Below are positions 17,168 through 26,687 of a stretch of DNA of 64,000 nt, one piece after another. Where the stretch lies: contig CANQHN010000007.1 of NCBI GenBank assembly GCA_947623745.1, positions 59,580 through 123,579 of the forward strand, read 5' to 3'. The notes under the pieces were generated by a model. The model was not told the DNA's origin and did not search any database. It worked only from the letters and a program-made list of their open reading frames with translations. This DNA comes from an uncultured Oscillospiraceae bacterium (GTDB lineage: Bacteria; Bacillota; Clostridia; Oscillospirales; Oscillospiraceae). Position numbers and translations under genes: made by a program. How positions within the stretch are numbered: the first letter of the stretch is position 1; every line of letters begins with the position of its first letter.

Positions 17168-19597
17168 ATGGCTGAATATACCAAGGCCCAGCTTACCGAA
17201 CTGATCATAGGAAAACTGAACCGCAACTATGGCCGGGACGTGGACAACGCCACCCCCCAGCACATGTTCAAGGCCTGCGCCATGGTCCTGCGTGACATCA
17301 TGTCCCGCCACCGCATCCAGACCAGCAACCAGGTCTGGGAGCGCAAGCAGCGCCAGGTCCACTACCTGTCCCTGGAGTTCCTCATGGGCCGCTCTCTGGA
17401 GAAGAACGCCTACAACCTGGGGCTGCTGGACACCCTGTCCGAGGCTCTGGAGGATATGGGCTTCTCCGCCGCCGACCTGTTTGAGTCCGAGCCCGACGCC
17501 GGCCTGGGCAACGGCGGCCTGGGCCGTCTGGCCGCCTGTTATCTGGACTCTCTGACCACGCTGGAGATTCCCGCCACCGGCTACTCCATCTGCTATGAAC
17601 TGGGCATCTTCAAGCAGAAGATCATCGACGGCCAGCAGGTGGAGCTGGCCGACAACTGGCTCGGCCTGGGCGACGCCTGGCTCATCCCCAAGATGGACGA
17701 GGTGGAGGAGGTCCGCTTCGGCGGCCACATCGAGGACCGCTGGGTGGACGGCCAGAACATCCCCGAGCACGTGGGCTACACCGCCGTGCTGGCTATCCCC
17801 CGGGACATGGTCATCGCCGGCTACCAGACCGACCACACCAACAAGCTGCGCCTGTGGGACGCCAAGAGCCCCCAGCCCGTGGATATGTCCCTGTATTCCC
17901 GGGGCGAGTATCTCAAGGCCGTGGAGCAGCAGGCCATGGCCGAGGTCATCGCCAAGGTCCTCTACCCCGACGACAACCACTACGAGGGCAAGTCCCTGCG
18001 TCTGAAGCAGCAGTACTTCTTCGTCTCCGCCACGGTGCAGTCCATCGTGCGCCAGCACCGGGCCCAGTACGGCACCCTGCGTAACTTCCACGAGAAGCAC
18101 GTCATCCAGATCAACGACACCCACCCCACCCTGGTTATCCCCGAGCTGATGCGCATCCTCCTGGACGTGGAGGGCTACTCCTGGGACGAGGCGTGGCACA
18201 TCGTCACCAACACCGTCTGCTACACCAACCACACCGTTCTGGCCGAGGCCCTGGAGCGCTGGCCCCAGTCCCTCATTGAGACCCTCCTCCCCCGCATCTG
18301 GGGCATCCTCAAGGAGATCGCCGCCCGCTACCAGCGCCAGCTGGAGGGCTACTTCGGGGGCGATATGAACCGGGTCTCCCGCATGGCCATCATCTGGGGC
18401 GGCGAGGTGCGCATGGCCAACCTGTGTGTGTGCGCCTGCTCCGCCGTCAACGGCGTGTCCGCCCTCCACTCCGACATCCTCAAGCGGGACGTGTTCCACG
18501 ACGCCTACCTGCGGGAGCCGGAGAAGTTCAAGAACGTCACCAACGGCATCGACCACCGCCGCTGGCTGTCCCAGATCAACCCCAAGCTGGACGCCCTCAT
18601 CCGGGACTGCACCGGCTCCGCCGACTACCTGCTCCACCCTGAAGCCATCCGCGATTTGGAGCGGTTCCAGAACGACAAGGCCGTCCTGGACCGCCTGGGG
18701 GCCATCAAGCAGGAGAACAAGCGCCAGTTCGCCGGCTACGTGGCCCGGGAGTCCGGCATCATCCTGAACACCGACGCCCTGTTCGACGTCCAGGTCAAGC
18801 GCCTGCACGAGTACAAGCGCCAGCTGCTCAATGTACTGCACATCATCTCCCTGTACCAGAAGCTCCACGACGACCCCAACGCCCCCTTCACCCCCCAGAC
18901 CTTCCTCTTCGGCGCCAAGGCCGCCCCGGGCTACCACGTGGCCAAGGAGATCATCCACCTCATCAACTCCCTGTCCGTCCAGGTCAACAGCGACCCGGTG
19001 TGCAAGGATAAGCTCCAGGTGGTGTTCCTGGAGAACTACCGGGTCTCCCTGGCCGAGAAGCTCATGCCCGCCTCCGAGCTGTCTGAGCAGATCTCCACCG
19101 CCGGCAAGGAGGCCAGCGGCACCGGCAACATGAAGTTCATGATGAACGGCGCGCTGACCATCGGCACCCTGGACGGCGCCAACGTGGAGATGCACCAGCA
19201 GCTGGGCGACGAGAACATCTTCCTCTTCGGCCTCACTGCCGACCAGGTGTCCGACCTGCTCCGGCAGGGCTACCGCTCCCTGGACTACTACCACCAGAAC
19301 CCCGTGCTCAAGCGGGTCGTGGATCAGATCACCGCCGGGTTCAACGGCGTGTCCTACGCCGAACTGACCAACCGCCTGCTCTACGGCGCCGGCGCCAGCA
19401 TTGCCGACGAGTACCTGCTCCTGGCCGACTTCGACAGCTACTGCCAGGCCCACCGCCGCGCCCTGGAGACCTACGCCGACAAGGAGCGCTGGAACCGCAT
19501 GTCCCTGATCAACATCGCCCGCTCCGGCATCTTCGCCGCCGACCGCTCCATCCGGGACTACGCCCGGGATATCTGGCACGTCCCCACCCGCCCCTGA
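17168..19597 (+). CDS. glgP: Glycogen phosphorylase
   Basis: 809 residues behind a GGGAGG site, GT35 family. Signatures include VHYLSLEFLMGRSL near residue 60, GLGNGGLGRLAACYLDS, and VQVKRLHEYKRQLLN. The pyridoxal-phosphate lysine is Lys656, within GTGNMKFMMNGA. It releases glucose-1-phosphate from glycogen ends. The gene has its own promoter and terminator, so breakdown can be expressed separately from the glgBCDA synthesis operon upstream. Confidence 0.96.
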   Translation: MAEYTKAQLTELIIGKLNRNYGRDVDNATPQHMFKACAMVLRDIMSRHRIQTSNQVWERKQRQVHYLSLEFLMGRSLEKNAYNLGLLDTLSEALEDMGFSAADLFESEPDAGLGNGGLGRLAACYLDSLTTLEIPATGYSICYELGIFKQKIIDGQQVELADNWLGLGDAWLIPKMDEVEEVRFGGHIEDRWVDGQNIPEHVGYTAVLAIPRDMVIAGYQTDHTNKLRLWDAKSPQPVDMSLYSRGEYLKAVEQQAMAEVIAKVLYPDDNHYEGKSLRLKQQYFFVSATVQSIVRQHRAQYGTLRNFHEKHVIQINDTHPTLVIPELMRILLDVEGYSWDEAWHIVTNTVCYTNHTVLAEALERWPQSLIETLLPRIWGILKEIAARYQRQLEGYFGGDMNRVSRMAIIWGGEVRMANLCVCACSAVNGVSALHSDILKRDVFHDAYLREPEKFKNVTNGIDHRRWLSQINPKLDALIRDCTGSADYLLHPEAIRDLERFQNDKAVLDRLGAIKQENKRQFAGYVARESGIILNTDALFDVQVKRLHEYKRQLLNVLHIISLYQKLHDDPNAPFTPQTFLFGAKAAPGYHVAKEIIHLINSLSVQVNSDPVCKDKLQVVFLENYRVSLAEKLMPASELSEQISTAGKEASGTGNMKFMMNGALTIGTLDGANVEMHQQLGDENIFLFGLTADQVSDLLRQGYRSLDYYHQNPVLKRVVDQITAGFNGVSYAELTNRLLYGAGASIADEYLLLADFDSYCQAHRRALETYADKERWNRMSLINIARSGIFAADRSIRDYARDIWHVPTRP

Positions 19598-19616
19598 AAG
19601 CTTGATACAATGGTAA

Positions 19617-19652
19617 AAAAGCAGGTATGAGCGAGCTCATACCTGCTTTTTC
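19617..19652 (+). terminator. Rho-independent terminator after glgP
   Basis: A long stem (AAAGCAGGTATGAGC with GCTCATACCTGCTTT) with A and T tracts on either side, so probably bidirectional, also serving the minus-strand small genes that converge on it. Confidence 0.85.
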
Positions 19653-19690
19653 TGTCTACGCGCCATGTACGGTGCCCTAACAACGGGAAT

Positions 19691-19786
19691 TTATCTTGCG
19701 TATATATCTTCAAGTTCTTTTAGATATATTCTTCCTGTTTTCAGAGGCCACAGAATAGCGTAAGATTGTTTTGGTGATTTTTTCAT
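19691..19786 (-). CDS. Small 31-residue protein
   Basis: ATG 19786 follows AAGGAG by 8 nt; the product begins MKKSPKQSYAILWPLKTG and ends LEDIYAR. It lies 35 bp downstream of the 64-residue membrane protein gene on the same strand, so the two probably form one transcript. Basic N-terminus, acidic C-terminus, no known family. The AT-rich composition is shared with its neighbours and is unlike the glg and ribosomal genes. It is supported mainly by the good ribosome-binding site. Confidence 0.45.
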   Translation of the reverse strand: MKKSPKQSYAILWPLKTGRIYLKELEDIYAR

Positions 19787-19821
19787 GCTTCATTTCTCCT
19801 TAAAACGAGACGAGAGACGTT

Positions 19822-20016
19822 TTATTTTCTCTGTCGAATGTAATCCTTTATATGAAAGATTACCACAGCAAGAGAAAGTACAGAACACATAGCATGCAAA
19901 AACACCATATCTGTAGGTGAATCTCCATGATAAAGGTCCAGGAAAAGAGCTAAGCACCACATCCCCGTACTTAAAATCCAGAGGACGATAGGAAGTATCG
20001 TTTGTTTTCTTTTCAT
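19822..20016 (-). CDS. Small two-helix membrane protein
   Basis: 64 residues from ATG 20016, with GAGGAGG 6 nt upstream. Two hydrophobic helices (TILPIVLWILSTGMWCLALF and MVFLHAMCSVLSLAVVIFHI) separated by a short polar loop (DLYHGDSPTD), then a basic end KDYIRQRK. I do not recognise the family. It sits in an AT-richer island with the downstream 31-residue gene and an upstream hydrolase on the same strand. Confidence 0.6.
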   Translation of the reverse strand: MKRKQTILPIVLWILSTGMWCLALFLDLYHGDSPTDMVFLHAMCSVLSLAVVIFHIKDYIRQRK

Positions 20017-20111
20017 TGTACAGCCTCCTCATCAAATAACCCTGTGGAATTCTTATGTGTCCAATGTCCCGTGAAACTGGAATTTGAGTCGCTCAGTATA
20101 TGGGAATTTGT

Positions 20112-20927
20112 CTACACCTTTTCTATAAACGCCTCTATCAGCCGGTCAATTTGTTCCGGCCTATCCGTATTGGAGTTATGCCCCGCGCCTTTTATCCACT
20201 CGATCGGTATCCCGGTTTTTTTGTGCCACGCCTTATTGTACCGGATACAAGAACCAGCATAATCTTTTTCTCCACAGATAAGAAGGGCTGGGCACTTGAT
20301 CTCATAAGGAAGATCAGCCTCTATTGCCTCTGCCAATATTTTGAACCCATGGCCAGACAGTTTTGCATACCTTGCTTTATCACCGTCGTAGACCATCATG
20401 ATCTCGCGCATCAGTTTCCTTCCGTATTCCGACATGGCAACACCGTTCGTCCCTGTTTTCAAAAGGGACTTCCAAGGATAATACCGATAGACCGGCTCCA
20501 TTCTTTTCAAAAGCCATAGCTCCATAGCTGTCAGATAGGACCTTTGGAGCGGTGCCGAATCAATGGAAATAAAGCCCTCCAACTTTTCCGGGAACAGTTG
20601 TGCATAGACCTGACCCACATAACCGCCCATAGATTGACCTACAATGATTGGTGCCTGCATATCCTCCCTTGCCAAAATTCCATCCAACCACCGCGCCTTA
20701 TCTTGAAGGCTGAATGAGAAGTTAAATGGCCACGAGGCTGCATGACCTGGCGCGTCCCACACAAAAACAGGATACTTCCCCTCAAAGTATTCGATCTGTT
20801 TGTTGAATAATCTATGATCCGCAGTCAGACCCGGCAGGAACACGAGCGACGGCGTGGAAACCTCGGCGTCTTTCCTGATCCAATAGTGAATTGTACCACA
20901 CTGCGTTTCAAATGTTTTCTCGGTCAT
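20112..20927 (-). CDS. Alpha/beta hydrolase
   Basis: 271 residues from ATG 20927, behind GGGGGTGA; the open frame continues upstream but without a better site. Fold markers in order: an oxyanion loop in LVFLPGLTADHRLF, the nucleophile elbow GQSMGGYVGQ (Ser), the acid in LLICGEKDYAGS (Asp) and the His in IKGAGHNSNTDRPE. The triad is complete. The substrate is unknown; such enzymes include esterases and haloperoxidase-like lipases. No signal peptide, so cytoplasmic. The base composition is clearly lower in GC than the ribosomal and glg genes, suggesting transfer. Confidence 0.85.
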   Translation of the reverse strand: MTEKTFETQCGTIHYWIRKDAEVSTPSLVFLPGLTADHRLFNKQIEYFEGKYPVFVWDAPGHAASWPFNFSFSLQDKARWLDGILAREDMQAPIIVGQSMGGYVGQVYAQLFPEKLEGFISIDSAPLQRSYLTAMELWLLKRMEPVYRYYPWKSLLKTGTNGVAMSEYGRKLMREIMMVYDGDKARYAKLSGHGFKILAEAIEADLPYEIKCPALLICGEKDYAGSCIRYNKAWHKKTGIPIEWIKGAGHNSNTDRPEQIDRLIEAFIEKV

Positions 20928-21009
20928 CAAGTCACCCCCACAAATCTGCATTTATCAATCTGTTTCATATCATTTTATCACACAGACGCGCAGGCGGCAA
21001 CCTCATCCC

Positions 21010-21091
21010 AAAATAAAACGCCCGGTCCATTGGACCGGGCGTTTTTCCTGTTTTACACCAGCTGAATGATGGCCATTTCGGCCGCGTCGCC
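21010..21091 (-). repeat. Second copy of the rplQ 3' end plus terminator
   Basis: 82 bp nearly identical (three mismatches) to 21533-21616. It contains the hairpin ACGCCCGGTCCA/TGGACCGGGCGT and the last codons of rplQ ([10 protein letters not shown]). The hairpin with TTTTATTTT on the minus strand is a working terminator shape. The copy marks the far end of a tandem-repeat insertion. Confidence 0.85.
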
Positions 21092-21100
21092 TCGTCGTCG

Positions 21101-21515
21101 CAAGCTCCATATCCCTCGCTTCCGCCTGTCGGCAAAAGCTCGCTCATTCCGCTGCTCCTCCTCTCCCCACAAGGCGCTCCCGTCTTGCGGGGGCCCCTTG
21201 CCGCAAGCTCCATATCCCTCGCTTCCGCCTGTCGGCGAAAGCTCCCTCATTCCGCTGCTCCTCCTCTCCCCACAAGGCGTTCCCGCCTTGCAGGGGCCCC
21301 TTGCCGCAAGCTCATATCCCTCGCTTCCGCCTGTCGGCGAAAGCTCCCTCATTCCGCTGCTCCTCCTCTCCCCACAAGGCGCTCCCGCCTTGCAGGGGCC
21401 CCCCTTGCCGCAAGCTCCATATCCCTCGCTTCCGCCTGTCGGCGAAAGCTCCCTCATTCCGCTGCTCCTCCTCTCCCCACAAGGCCTTCCCGCCTTGTGG
21501 GGCCCCCTTTCCGCC
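21101..21515 (-). repeat. Four tandem ~103 bp repeats downstream of rplQ
   Basis: Units begin at 21101, 21204, 21307 and 21411, each starting CAAGCTC(C)ATATCCCTCGC. They are about 95 percent alike. Read on the minus strand each unit carries AGGAGGAGCAGCGGAATG, which is an AGGAGG site 9 nt before an ATG, followed by a short open stretch (RELSPTGGSEGYG). The units lie between two copies of the rplQ tail and terminator. Peptide-like frames across them are most likely chance products of the repeat. Confidence 0.85.
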
Positions 21516-21536
21516 GCGGCGCCGCGCTTTTTCAAA

Positions 21537-21569
21537 ATAAAACGCCCGGTCCATTGGACCGGGCGTCTT
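21537..21569 (-). terminator. Terminator of the ribosomal alpha operon
   Basis: The hairpin ACGCCCGGTCCA/TGGACCGGGCGT followed on the minus strand by TTTTATTTTG, 8-30 bp after the rplQ stop. The same element recurs at 21018-21042. Confidence 0.85.
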
Positions 21570-21576
21570 TCCTGTT

Positions 21577-21921
21577 TTACACCAGCTGAATGATAGCCAT
21601 CTCGGCCGCGTCGCCGCGGCGGGGGCCGATGCGGACGATCCGGGTGTAGCCGCCGTTGCGGTCGGCGTACTTGGGCCCGATCTCGTCGAACAGCTTCTTG
21701 GCCACATCCTCCTTGGTGATGTAGCCCAGGGCCTGGCGGTAGGAGGCCAGGTTGTTGTGCTTGGCCAGGGTGATCATCTTCTCGGCCACGGGAGCGACCT
21801 CCTTGGCGCGGGTGACGGTGGTCTTGATCTGGCCGTTCTCCAGCAGGTAGGTGACCATGGCGCGCAGCATAGCGCGGCGCTGATCGCTGGTGCGGCCCAG
21901 CTTGCGGTTCTTCAGGGACAT
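21577..21921 (-). CDS. rplQ: 50S ribosomal protein L17
   Basis: 114 residues with the typical start [20 protein letters not shown] and a bacterial-length L17 core. Last gene of the alpha operon, 163 bp after rpoA. Its final ~10 codons and the terminator are duplicated about 520 bp downstream. The frame that continues past the stop in another phase into the repeats is not coding. Confidence 0.95.
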   Translation of the reverse strand: MSLKNRKLGRTSDQRRAMLRAMVTYLLENGQIKTTVTRAKEVAPVAEKMITLAKHNNLASYRQALGYITKEDVAKKLFDEIGPKYADRNGGYTRIVRIGPRRGDAAEMAIIQLV

Positions 21922-22084
21922 TGTAATGCACTCCTTCGACCTCGCGTGGCGAGATCCATGTTAGATTCGTTCATTCGGGCTCTCGCCCGGGACACCCTCG
22001 CGGGACAGCCTGCGCTGTGCGGGGAGCGGAACGTTACATACCTCCCGCGCTGCCCCTCTCGTTGAGACGGAGCTCTCCGAGCGC

Positions 22085-23035
22085 TCAGTTGTTCTCGTCG
22101 CTGGCCAGGGACAGGCCCATCATCGCCAGCTTGTTGATGACCTCCTCCAGGGACTTGCGGCCCAGGTTGCGCACCTTCATCATTTCCTCCTCGGTCTTGG
22201 AGATCAGGTCCTCCACCGTGTTGATGTTGGCGCGCTTGAGGCAGTTGAAGGAACGGACGGACAGGTCCAGCTCCTCGATGGTCAGCTCCAGCACCTTGTC
22301 CCGCTGGGTCTCGGCCTTCTCCACCACCGTGGACCGGGTGCCCATGGTCTCCGACAGGTCGGTGAACAGGGTGAAGTGGTCCACCAGGATCCGGGCGCCC
22401 AGGGACACCGCGTCCCGGGCGTCGATGGTGCCGTTGGTCCAGACCTCCAGGGTCAGCTTGTCATAGTCGGTGGCGTCGCCCACGCGGGTGTTCTCCACCG
22501 TGTAGTTGACCTTGCGCACGGGGGTGTAGATGGAGTCCACCGGGATGACCCCGATGATGGTCTGGGGCTGCTTGTTCCGGTCGGCGGGGACGTAGCCCCG
22601 GCCGTGGGCCAAGGTCAGTTCCATGTTCAGGGTGGCGTCGGGGCCCAGAGTCGCGATGTGCAGCTCGGGGTTCAGGATCTCCACCTCGCCGTCGGCCTTG
22701 ATGTCGCCGGCAGTGACCTCACACTCGCCGCTGGCCTCGATATAGACGGTCTTTACGCCGTCACAGTGCAGCTTGGCGATGATCCCCTTGATATTCAGGA
22801 CGATCTCGGTCACGTCCTCCTTCACGCCGGGGATGGTGGAGAACTCGTGCTGGATGCCCGCGATCTTGATGGAAGTCACCGCAGTACCGGGCAGAGAGGA
22901 CAGCAGGATGCGGCGCAGGGAGTTGCCCAAGGTGGTGCCGTAGCCGCGCTCCAGGGGCTCCACCACGTACTTGCCGTAGGAGGCGTCTCCGGGATTTTCC
23001 ACACATTCGATGCGCGGCTTTTCGATTTCTACCAT
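22085..23035 (-). CDS. rpoA: RNA polymerase alpha subunit
   Basis: 316 residues. The N-terminal dimerisation domain has [25 protein letters not shown], and the C-terminal domain has the helix-hairpin-helix region [20 protein letters not shown] and [10 protein letters not shown] (listed as landmarks) that contacts UP elements and activators. Standard place between rpsD and rplQ. Confidence 0.97.
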   Translation of the reverse strand: MVEIEKPRIECVENPGDASYGKYVVEPLERGYGTTLGNSLRRILLSSLPGTAVTSIKIAGIQHEFSTIPGVKEDVTEIVLNIKGIIAKLHCDGVKTVYIEASGECEVTAGDIKADGEVEILNPELHIATLGPDATLNMELTLAHGRGYVPADRNKQPQTIIGVIPVDSIYTPVRKVNYTVENTRVGDATDYDKLTLEVWTNGTIDARDAVSLGARILVDHFTLFTDLSETMGTRSTVVEKAETQRDKVLELTIEELDLSVRSFNCLKRANINTVEDLISKTEEEMMKVRNLGRKSLEEVINKLAMMGLSLASDENN

Positions 23036-23118
23036 ATGCTATGATACCCTCCTTCTTCCGGCGGCGGTTCTTCGCCGCCTCATGTTGCTCACCAGTTGTC
23101 TGAGGGCTTCCTAAGCGG

Positions 23119-23721
23119 TTACTTGGAATACAACTCGACGATGAGGTGCTCTTCCACGGGGAAGTCAACGTCGTCCCGGACGGGCATGGCGATAACTTTG
23201 CCCTGGAGGGTATTCTTGGGGTGGTCCAGCCACTTGGGCACGTTGACCTGGATGGCGTCCTCGCCCAGCAGGCGCTTGAACTTCACGGAGGAACGGCTCT
23301 TCTCGCGCACTTCGATCACGTCGCCCACCTTCACCAGGTAGGAGGGGATGTCCACGCGCTGGCCGTTGACGGTGAAGTGGCCGTGGGTGACCAGCTGACG
23401 GGCCTCGCGGCGGGTCATGGCAAAGCCCATGCGGTACACCACGTTGTCCAGGCGGCGCTCGATGAGGGTCAGCAGGTTCTCGCCGGTCTTGCCGGGCATC
23501 CGGGCAGCCTTCTCATAGTACATGTGGAACTGCTTCTCCATGATGCCGTAGACGAACTTGACCTTCTGCTTCTCGGTGAGCTGAGTGGCGTACTCAGACT
23601 GCTTCTTGCGCATCTGGCCCTTGGGGTTGCGGTTGGTATCCTTCTTGGCATAACCCATAGCGGCGGGGGACAGGTTCAGAGCCTTGCACCGCTTGGCGAT
23701 GGGCTGCATATTTCTAGCCAT
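23119..23721 (-). CDS. rpsD: 30S ribosomal protein S4
   Basis: 200 residues, S4-type RNA-binding domain ([20 protein letters not shown]). It lacks the N-terminal four-cysteine zinc motif of many S4 proteins (the start is [19 protein letters not shown]), so it is the zinc-free form. S4 nucleates 30S assembly and commonly autoregulates this operon. Confidence 0.96.
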   Translation of the reverse strand: MARNMQPIAKRCKALNLSPAAMGYAKKDTNRNPKGQMRKKQSEYATQLTEKQKVKFVYGIMEKQFHMYYEKAARMPGKTGENLLTLIERRLDNVVYRMGFAMTRREARQLVTHGHFTVNGQRVDIPSYLVKVGDVIEVREKSRSSVKFKRLLGEDAIQVNVPKWLDHPKNTLQGKVIAMPVRDDVDFPVEEHLIVELYSK

Positions 23722-23744
23722 ATGTCAAACTCCTCCTTCCAAGA

Positions 23745-24146
23745 TCAGACGCGGCGGCGCTTCGGGGGCCGGCAGCCGTTGTGGGGAACGGGGGTCACGT
23801 CGCGGATCAGGGTGACCTCCAGGCCCACGGCCTGCAGCGCGCGGATGGCGGCCTCACGGCCGGAGCCGGGGCCTCTGACATAGACCTCGACGGTCTTGAG
23901 GCCGTACTCCATCGCAGCCTTGGCGGCCGTCTCGGCGGCGGTCTGAGCGGCGAAGGGGGTGGACTTCCGGGAACCGCGGAAGCCCAGGCCGCCGGAGGAG
24001 GCCCAGGACAGGGCGTTGCCCTGGTCGTCGGTCACGGTGACCATCGTGTTGTTGAAGGAAGAGCGGATATGCACCTGGCCCTTCTCTACGTTCTTACGCT
24101 CGCGGCGCTTACGCACCACTTTCTTCCCTTTGGTATTCGCAGCCAT
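23745..24146 (-). CDS. rpsK: 30S ribosomal protein S11
   Basis: 133 residues. Core [19 protein letters not shown] and the C-terminal [18 protein letters not shown] are standard for S11, which forms the platform near the mRNA exit channel. 23 bp before rpsD and 12 bp after rpsM. Confidence 0.97.
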   Translation of the reverse strand: MAANTKGKKVVRKRRERKNVEKGQVHIRSSFNNTMVTVTDDQGNALSWASSGGLGFRGSRKSTPFAAQTAAETAAKAAMEYGLKTVEVYVRGPGSGREAAIRALQAVGLEVTLIRDVTPVPHNGCRPPKRRRV

Positions 24147-24158
24147 GTGTATCCCTCC

Positions 24159-24527
24159 TTACTTCTTCTTGTTGGCGACCGTGCGCTTGGGACCCTTGCG
24201 GGTACGGGCGTTGGTCTTGCTGCGCTGGCCGCGGACAGGCAGGCCCTTACGGTGGCGGATGCCGCGGTAGCAGCCGATCTCCGTCAGCCGCTTGATGTCC
24301 ATCGCCACGTTCCGGCGCAGGTCGCCCTCGACGGTGTACTCGTGGCTGATGATCTCACGCAGCTTGGCCTCATCCTCTTCGGTCAGATCTTTCACGCGGA
24401 TGTCGGGGTTGACACCCGCCTCGGCCAGGATCTTGTTGGCGCTGGTGCGCCCAATGCCGTAGATATAAGTGAGGCCGATCTCAATGCGTTTTTCTCTCGG
24501 CAGGTCAATACCGGCAATACGAGCCAT
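24159..24527 (-). CDS. rpsM: 30S ribosomal protein S13
   Basis: 122 residues beginning [20 protein letters not shown], with the helix-two-turn-helix core and the basic tail [19 protein letters not shown] that reaches the tRNA sites. In order after rpmJ. Confidence 0.97.
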   Translation of the reverse strand: MARIAGIDLPREKRIEIGLTYIYGIGRTSANKILAEAGVNPDIRVKDLTEEDEAKLREIISHEYTVEGDLRRNVAMDIKRLTEIGCYRGIRHRKGLPVRGQRSKTNARTRKGPKRTVANKKK

Positions 24528-24545
24528 TTTTTACAGCACCTCCAA

Positions 24546-24665
<120 letters not shown>

Positions 24666-24768
24666 TTAACCTCCTGAATACCTTGATGGCCCCGGCGGGC
24701 GGGCGCAAGGTCCCGAGTTCGGCGCGCTCCAGTCCGCGCCGGCACCGCCGGTCGTTGGTACTTACAAA

Positions 24769-24987
24769 TTACTTGGATCTCCAAGTGATACGGCCCCTGG
24801 TCAGGTCGTAGGGTGACATTTGCACAGTGACTTTGTCCCCGGGCAGGATGCGGATGAAGTTCATGCGCAGCTTGCCGGAGATGTGGGCAAGAATGATGTG
24901 TCCGTTTCCGATATCCACATGGAATGTGGTGTTGGGCAGGGATTCGGTCACGACTCCCTCCAGCTCGATCATATCGTCTTTTGCCAA
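24769..24987 (-). CDS. infA: Translation initiation factor IF-1
   Basis: 72 residues, OB fold with [21 protein letters not shown] and [13 protein letters not shown]. The start is a TTG at 24987, placed 8-9 nt after GGGAGGT inside the end of the upstream KOW gene. A non-ATG start for IF-1 is unusual and may couple its level to the upstream gene. Confidence 0.95.
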   Translation of the reverse strand: MAKDDMIELEGVVTESLPNTTFHVDIGNGHIILAHISGKLRMNFIRILPGDKVTVQMSPYDLTRGRITWRSK

Positions 24988-25271
24988 GCGTGATTACCTC
25001 CCTTGAAGGCGGCCAGAGCCCGCCTCAATTCCCGGTCGGAGACCGGCTCTCCTTGTTGCAGCTTTCGGATGGCGGGGTGGTCGAACCTATCGCCGCCGGT
25101 GAGCTGCGCCACGTGCCCCAGCTTTTTCTCCTTGGGGTGGGACACCTTGCGCCGCTTCCCGTCGGCCAGCAGCAGGCGGACCTTTTCCCGGTCCACGCCT
25201 ACCACGCAGAAGATCCCGTCCCTGTCTCGTCCGGCGGTGGCCTGAACGATACAGCCCGTGTAATCAAACAT
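24969..25271 (-). CDS. KOW-domain RNA-binding protein of the ribosomal cluster
   Basis: About 100 residues from ATG 25271 (ATG 25280 is also in frame). The N-terminal half is an SH3-like KOW/L14e-type fold: [22 protein letters not shown] and [20 protein letters not shown] (landmarks). Such a gene lies between map and infA in many Clostridia and is presumed to bind rRNA. It overlaps the map stop at one end and the infA start by 19 bp at the other, so translation of the three is linked. Confidence 0.8.
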   Translation of the reverse strand: MFDYTGCIVQATAGRDRDGIFCVVGVDREKVRLLLADGKRRKVSHPKEKKLGHVAQLTGGDRFDHPAIRKLQQGEPVSDRELRRALAAFKGGNHAWQKTI

Positions 25272-26028
25272 AGGCGCCATCTTCGGTGACGGTCAGAATT
25301 TCCGGCCCGTCCTCGGTGATGAGGATCGTGTTCTCGTAGTGGGCGGTGAGGGAGCCGTCCAGGGACACGGTGGTCCACTGGTCGTCCAGCACCTTCACCC
25401 TCCAGTCTCCGGCGCATACCATGGGCTCCACCGCGATGGTCATGCCCGGCAGCAGCCGCGCGCCGTGCCCGGCGGGTCCAAAGTTGGGGACCTCCGGCGG
25501 CTCGTGGAGCTTCGCGCCCACGCCGTGGCCCACAAAGTCCCGCACCACTGTGTATCCGTTGGACTCCACGTACTGCTGGACCGCGTGGGAGATATCCGAC
25601 ACCCGGCATCCGAAGCGGGCGTTCTTGATGCCCTCCCAGAAGCTCTGCTGGGTGACCTGGATGAGCCGTTTGGCCTCCTCGCTGATCTCGCCGCAGGGAT
25701 AGGTGGCCGCGCAGTCCCCGTGGAAACCGCCGATCAGGGCGCCCACGTCCACGCTGACGATGTCCCCCTCCTCCAGCTTCCGGGGTCCGGGGATGCCGTG
25801 GATGACCACCTCATTGACCGAGATGCAGGCCGAACCGGGGTAGCCGGCGTAGCCCAGGAAGGAGGGCTTGCCGCCGTGGCTCTCGATGAAGCGCCGGACC
25901 GCCTGGTCGATCTCGTGGGTGGTCACCCCCGGCCGGACCATGGAGCCGGCCAGCGTGCGGGCCTGGGCGGTGAGCCGCCCGGCCCGGCGCATTGCCTCGA
26001 TCTCTCGGGGGGACTTAATGGAAATCAT
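25264..26028 (-). CDS. map: Methionine aminopeptidase type I
   Basis: 254 residues from ATG 26028; a TTG 15 bases upstream overlaps the adk stop but has no site. Metal ligands of the pita-bread fold can be followed: Asp in GDIVSVDVGALIGGFHGDCA (two Asp), His in GHGVGAKLHEPPEVPN, Glu in ITEDGPEILT. Removes the initiator Met from new proteins. Adjacent to adk as in most Firmicutes. Confidence 0.95.
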   Translation of the reverse strand: MISIKSPREIEAMRRAGRLTAQARTLAGSMVRPGVTTHEIDQAVRRFIESHGGKPSFLGYAGYPGSACISVNEVVIHGIPGPRKLEEGDIVSVDVGALIGGFHGDCAATYPCGEISEEAKRLIQVTQQSFWEGIKNARFGCRVSDISHAVQQYVESNGYTVVRDFVGHGVGAKLHEPPEVPNFGPAGHGARLLPGMTIAVEPMVCAGDWRVKVLDDQWTTVSLDGSLTAHYENTILITEDGPEILTVTEDGAYV

Positions 26029-26039
26029 TTCAATGCCCT

Positions 26040-26672
26040 TCAAGCTCCCAGCGCCTCCATGATGACTTGGCTGGTCGCCTCGATGGTAGCCTGGTTGGCC
26101 ACCGGGCTGAGGATGCCTTTCGCCTCATAGAACCCCTTGAGGGGCTCCGTCTCGGCGTGGTACACAGCTAGGCGCTCGCGCACCGTCTCCGGCTTGTCGT
26201 CGGAGCGCTGTACCAGGGGGCCTCCGCAGCTGTCGCACACGCCCTCCTGCTTGGGGGGCTTGGCAGTGATGTGATAGGAAGCTCCGCACTGGGAGCAGAC
26301 GCGGCGCCCGCTCATGCGCTCCTCGATCTCCGCGTCGGAGATCTCGATAGAGAGCACATGGTCGAAGTGCACGCCGGCGGCGTCCAGGGCCTCGGCCTGT
26401 CCGATGGTGCGGGGCACCCCGTCCAGGATATAGCCCTTGGCGCAGTCGTCCTGCTGCACCCGCTCGGCCACGATGCCGATGATGACCTCATCGGGGACCA
26501 GCTTGCCCGCGTCCATAAAGGACTTGGCCTTCAGGCCCACGGGGGTACCGGCCTTGATGGCGGCGCGGAGCATGTTGCCGGTGGAGATGGTGGGGATGCC
26601 CAGCTTGGCGCTGAGGATCTCCGCCTGGGTACCTTTGCCGGCGCCGGGGGCGCCCAAAAGGATCAGCTTCAT
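26040..26672 (-). CDS. adk: Adenylate kinase
   Basis: 210 residues from ATG 26672, with GAGGTGG about 8 nt upstream. P-loop GAPGAGKGT at the N-terminus; the LID has a four-cysteine zinc site (CSQCGASYH ... CDSCGGPL), the Gram-positive form. Balances ATP, ADP and AMP. Sits between secY and map. Confidence 0.96.
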   Translation of the reverse strand: MKLILLGAPGAGKGTQAEILSAKLGIPTISTGNMLRAAIKAGTPVGLKAKSFMDAGKLVPDEVIIGIVAERVQQDDCAKGYILDGVPRTIGQAEALDAAGVHFDHVLSIEISDAEIEERMSGRRVCSQCGASYHITAKPPKQEGVCDSCGGPLVQRSDDKPETVRERLAVYHAETEPLKGFYEAKGILSPVANQATIEATSQVIMEALGA

Positions 26673-26687
26673 ACCCGCATCCACCTC

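Noticed and set aside
21101..21515. CRISPR array
   Set aside because: Units are ~103 bp and nearly identical over their whole length, with no short repeat and unique spacer pattern.
21053..21931. 292-codon frame running from rplQ through the tandem repeats
   Set aside because: It is out of phase with rplQ and passes the terminator; the repeated peptide comes from the DNA repeat. Local short translation cannot be excluded.
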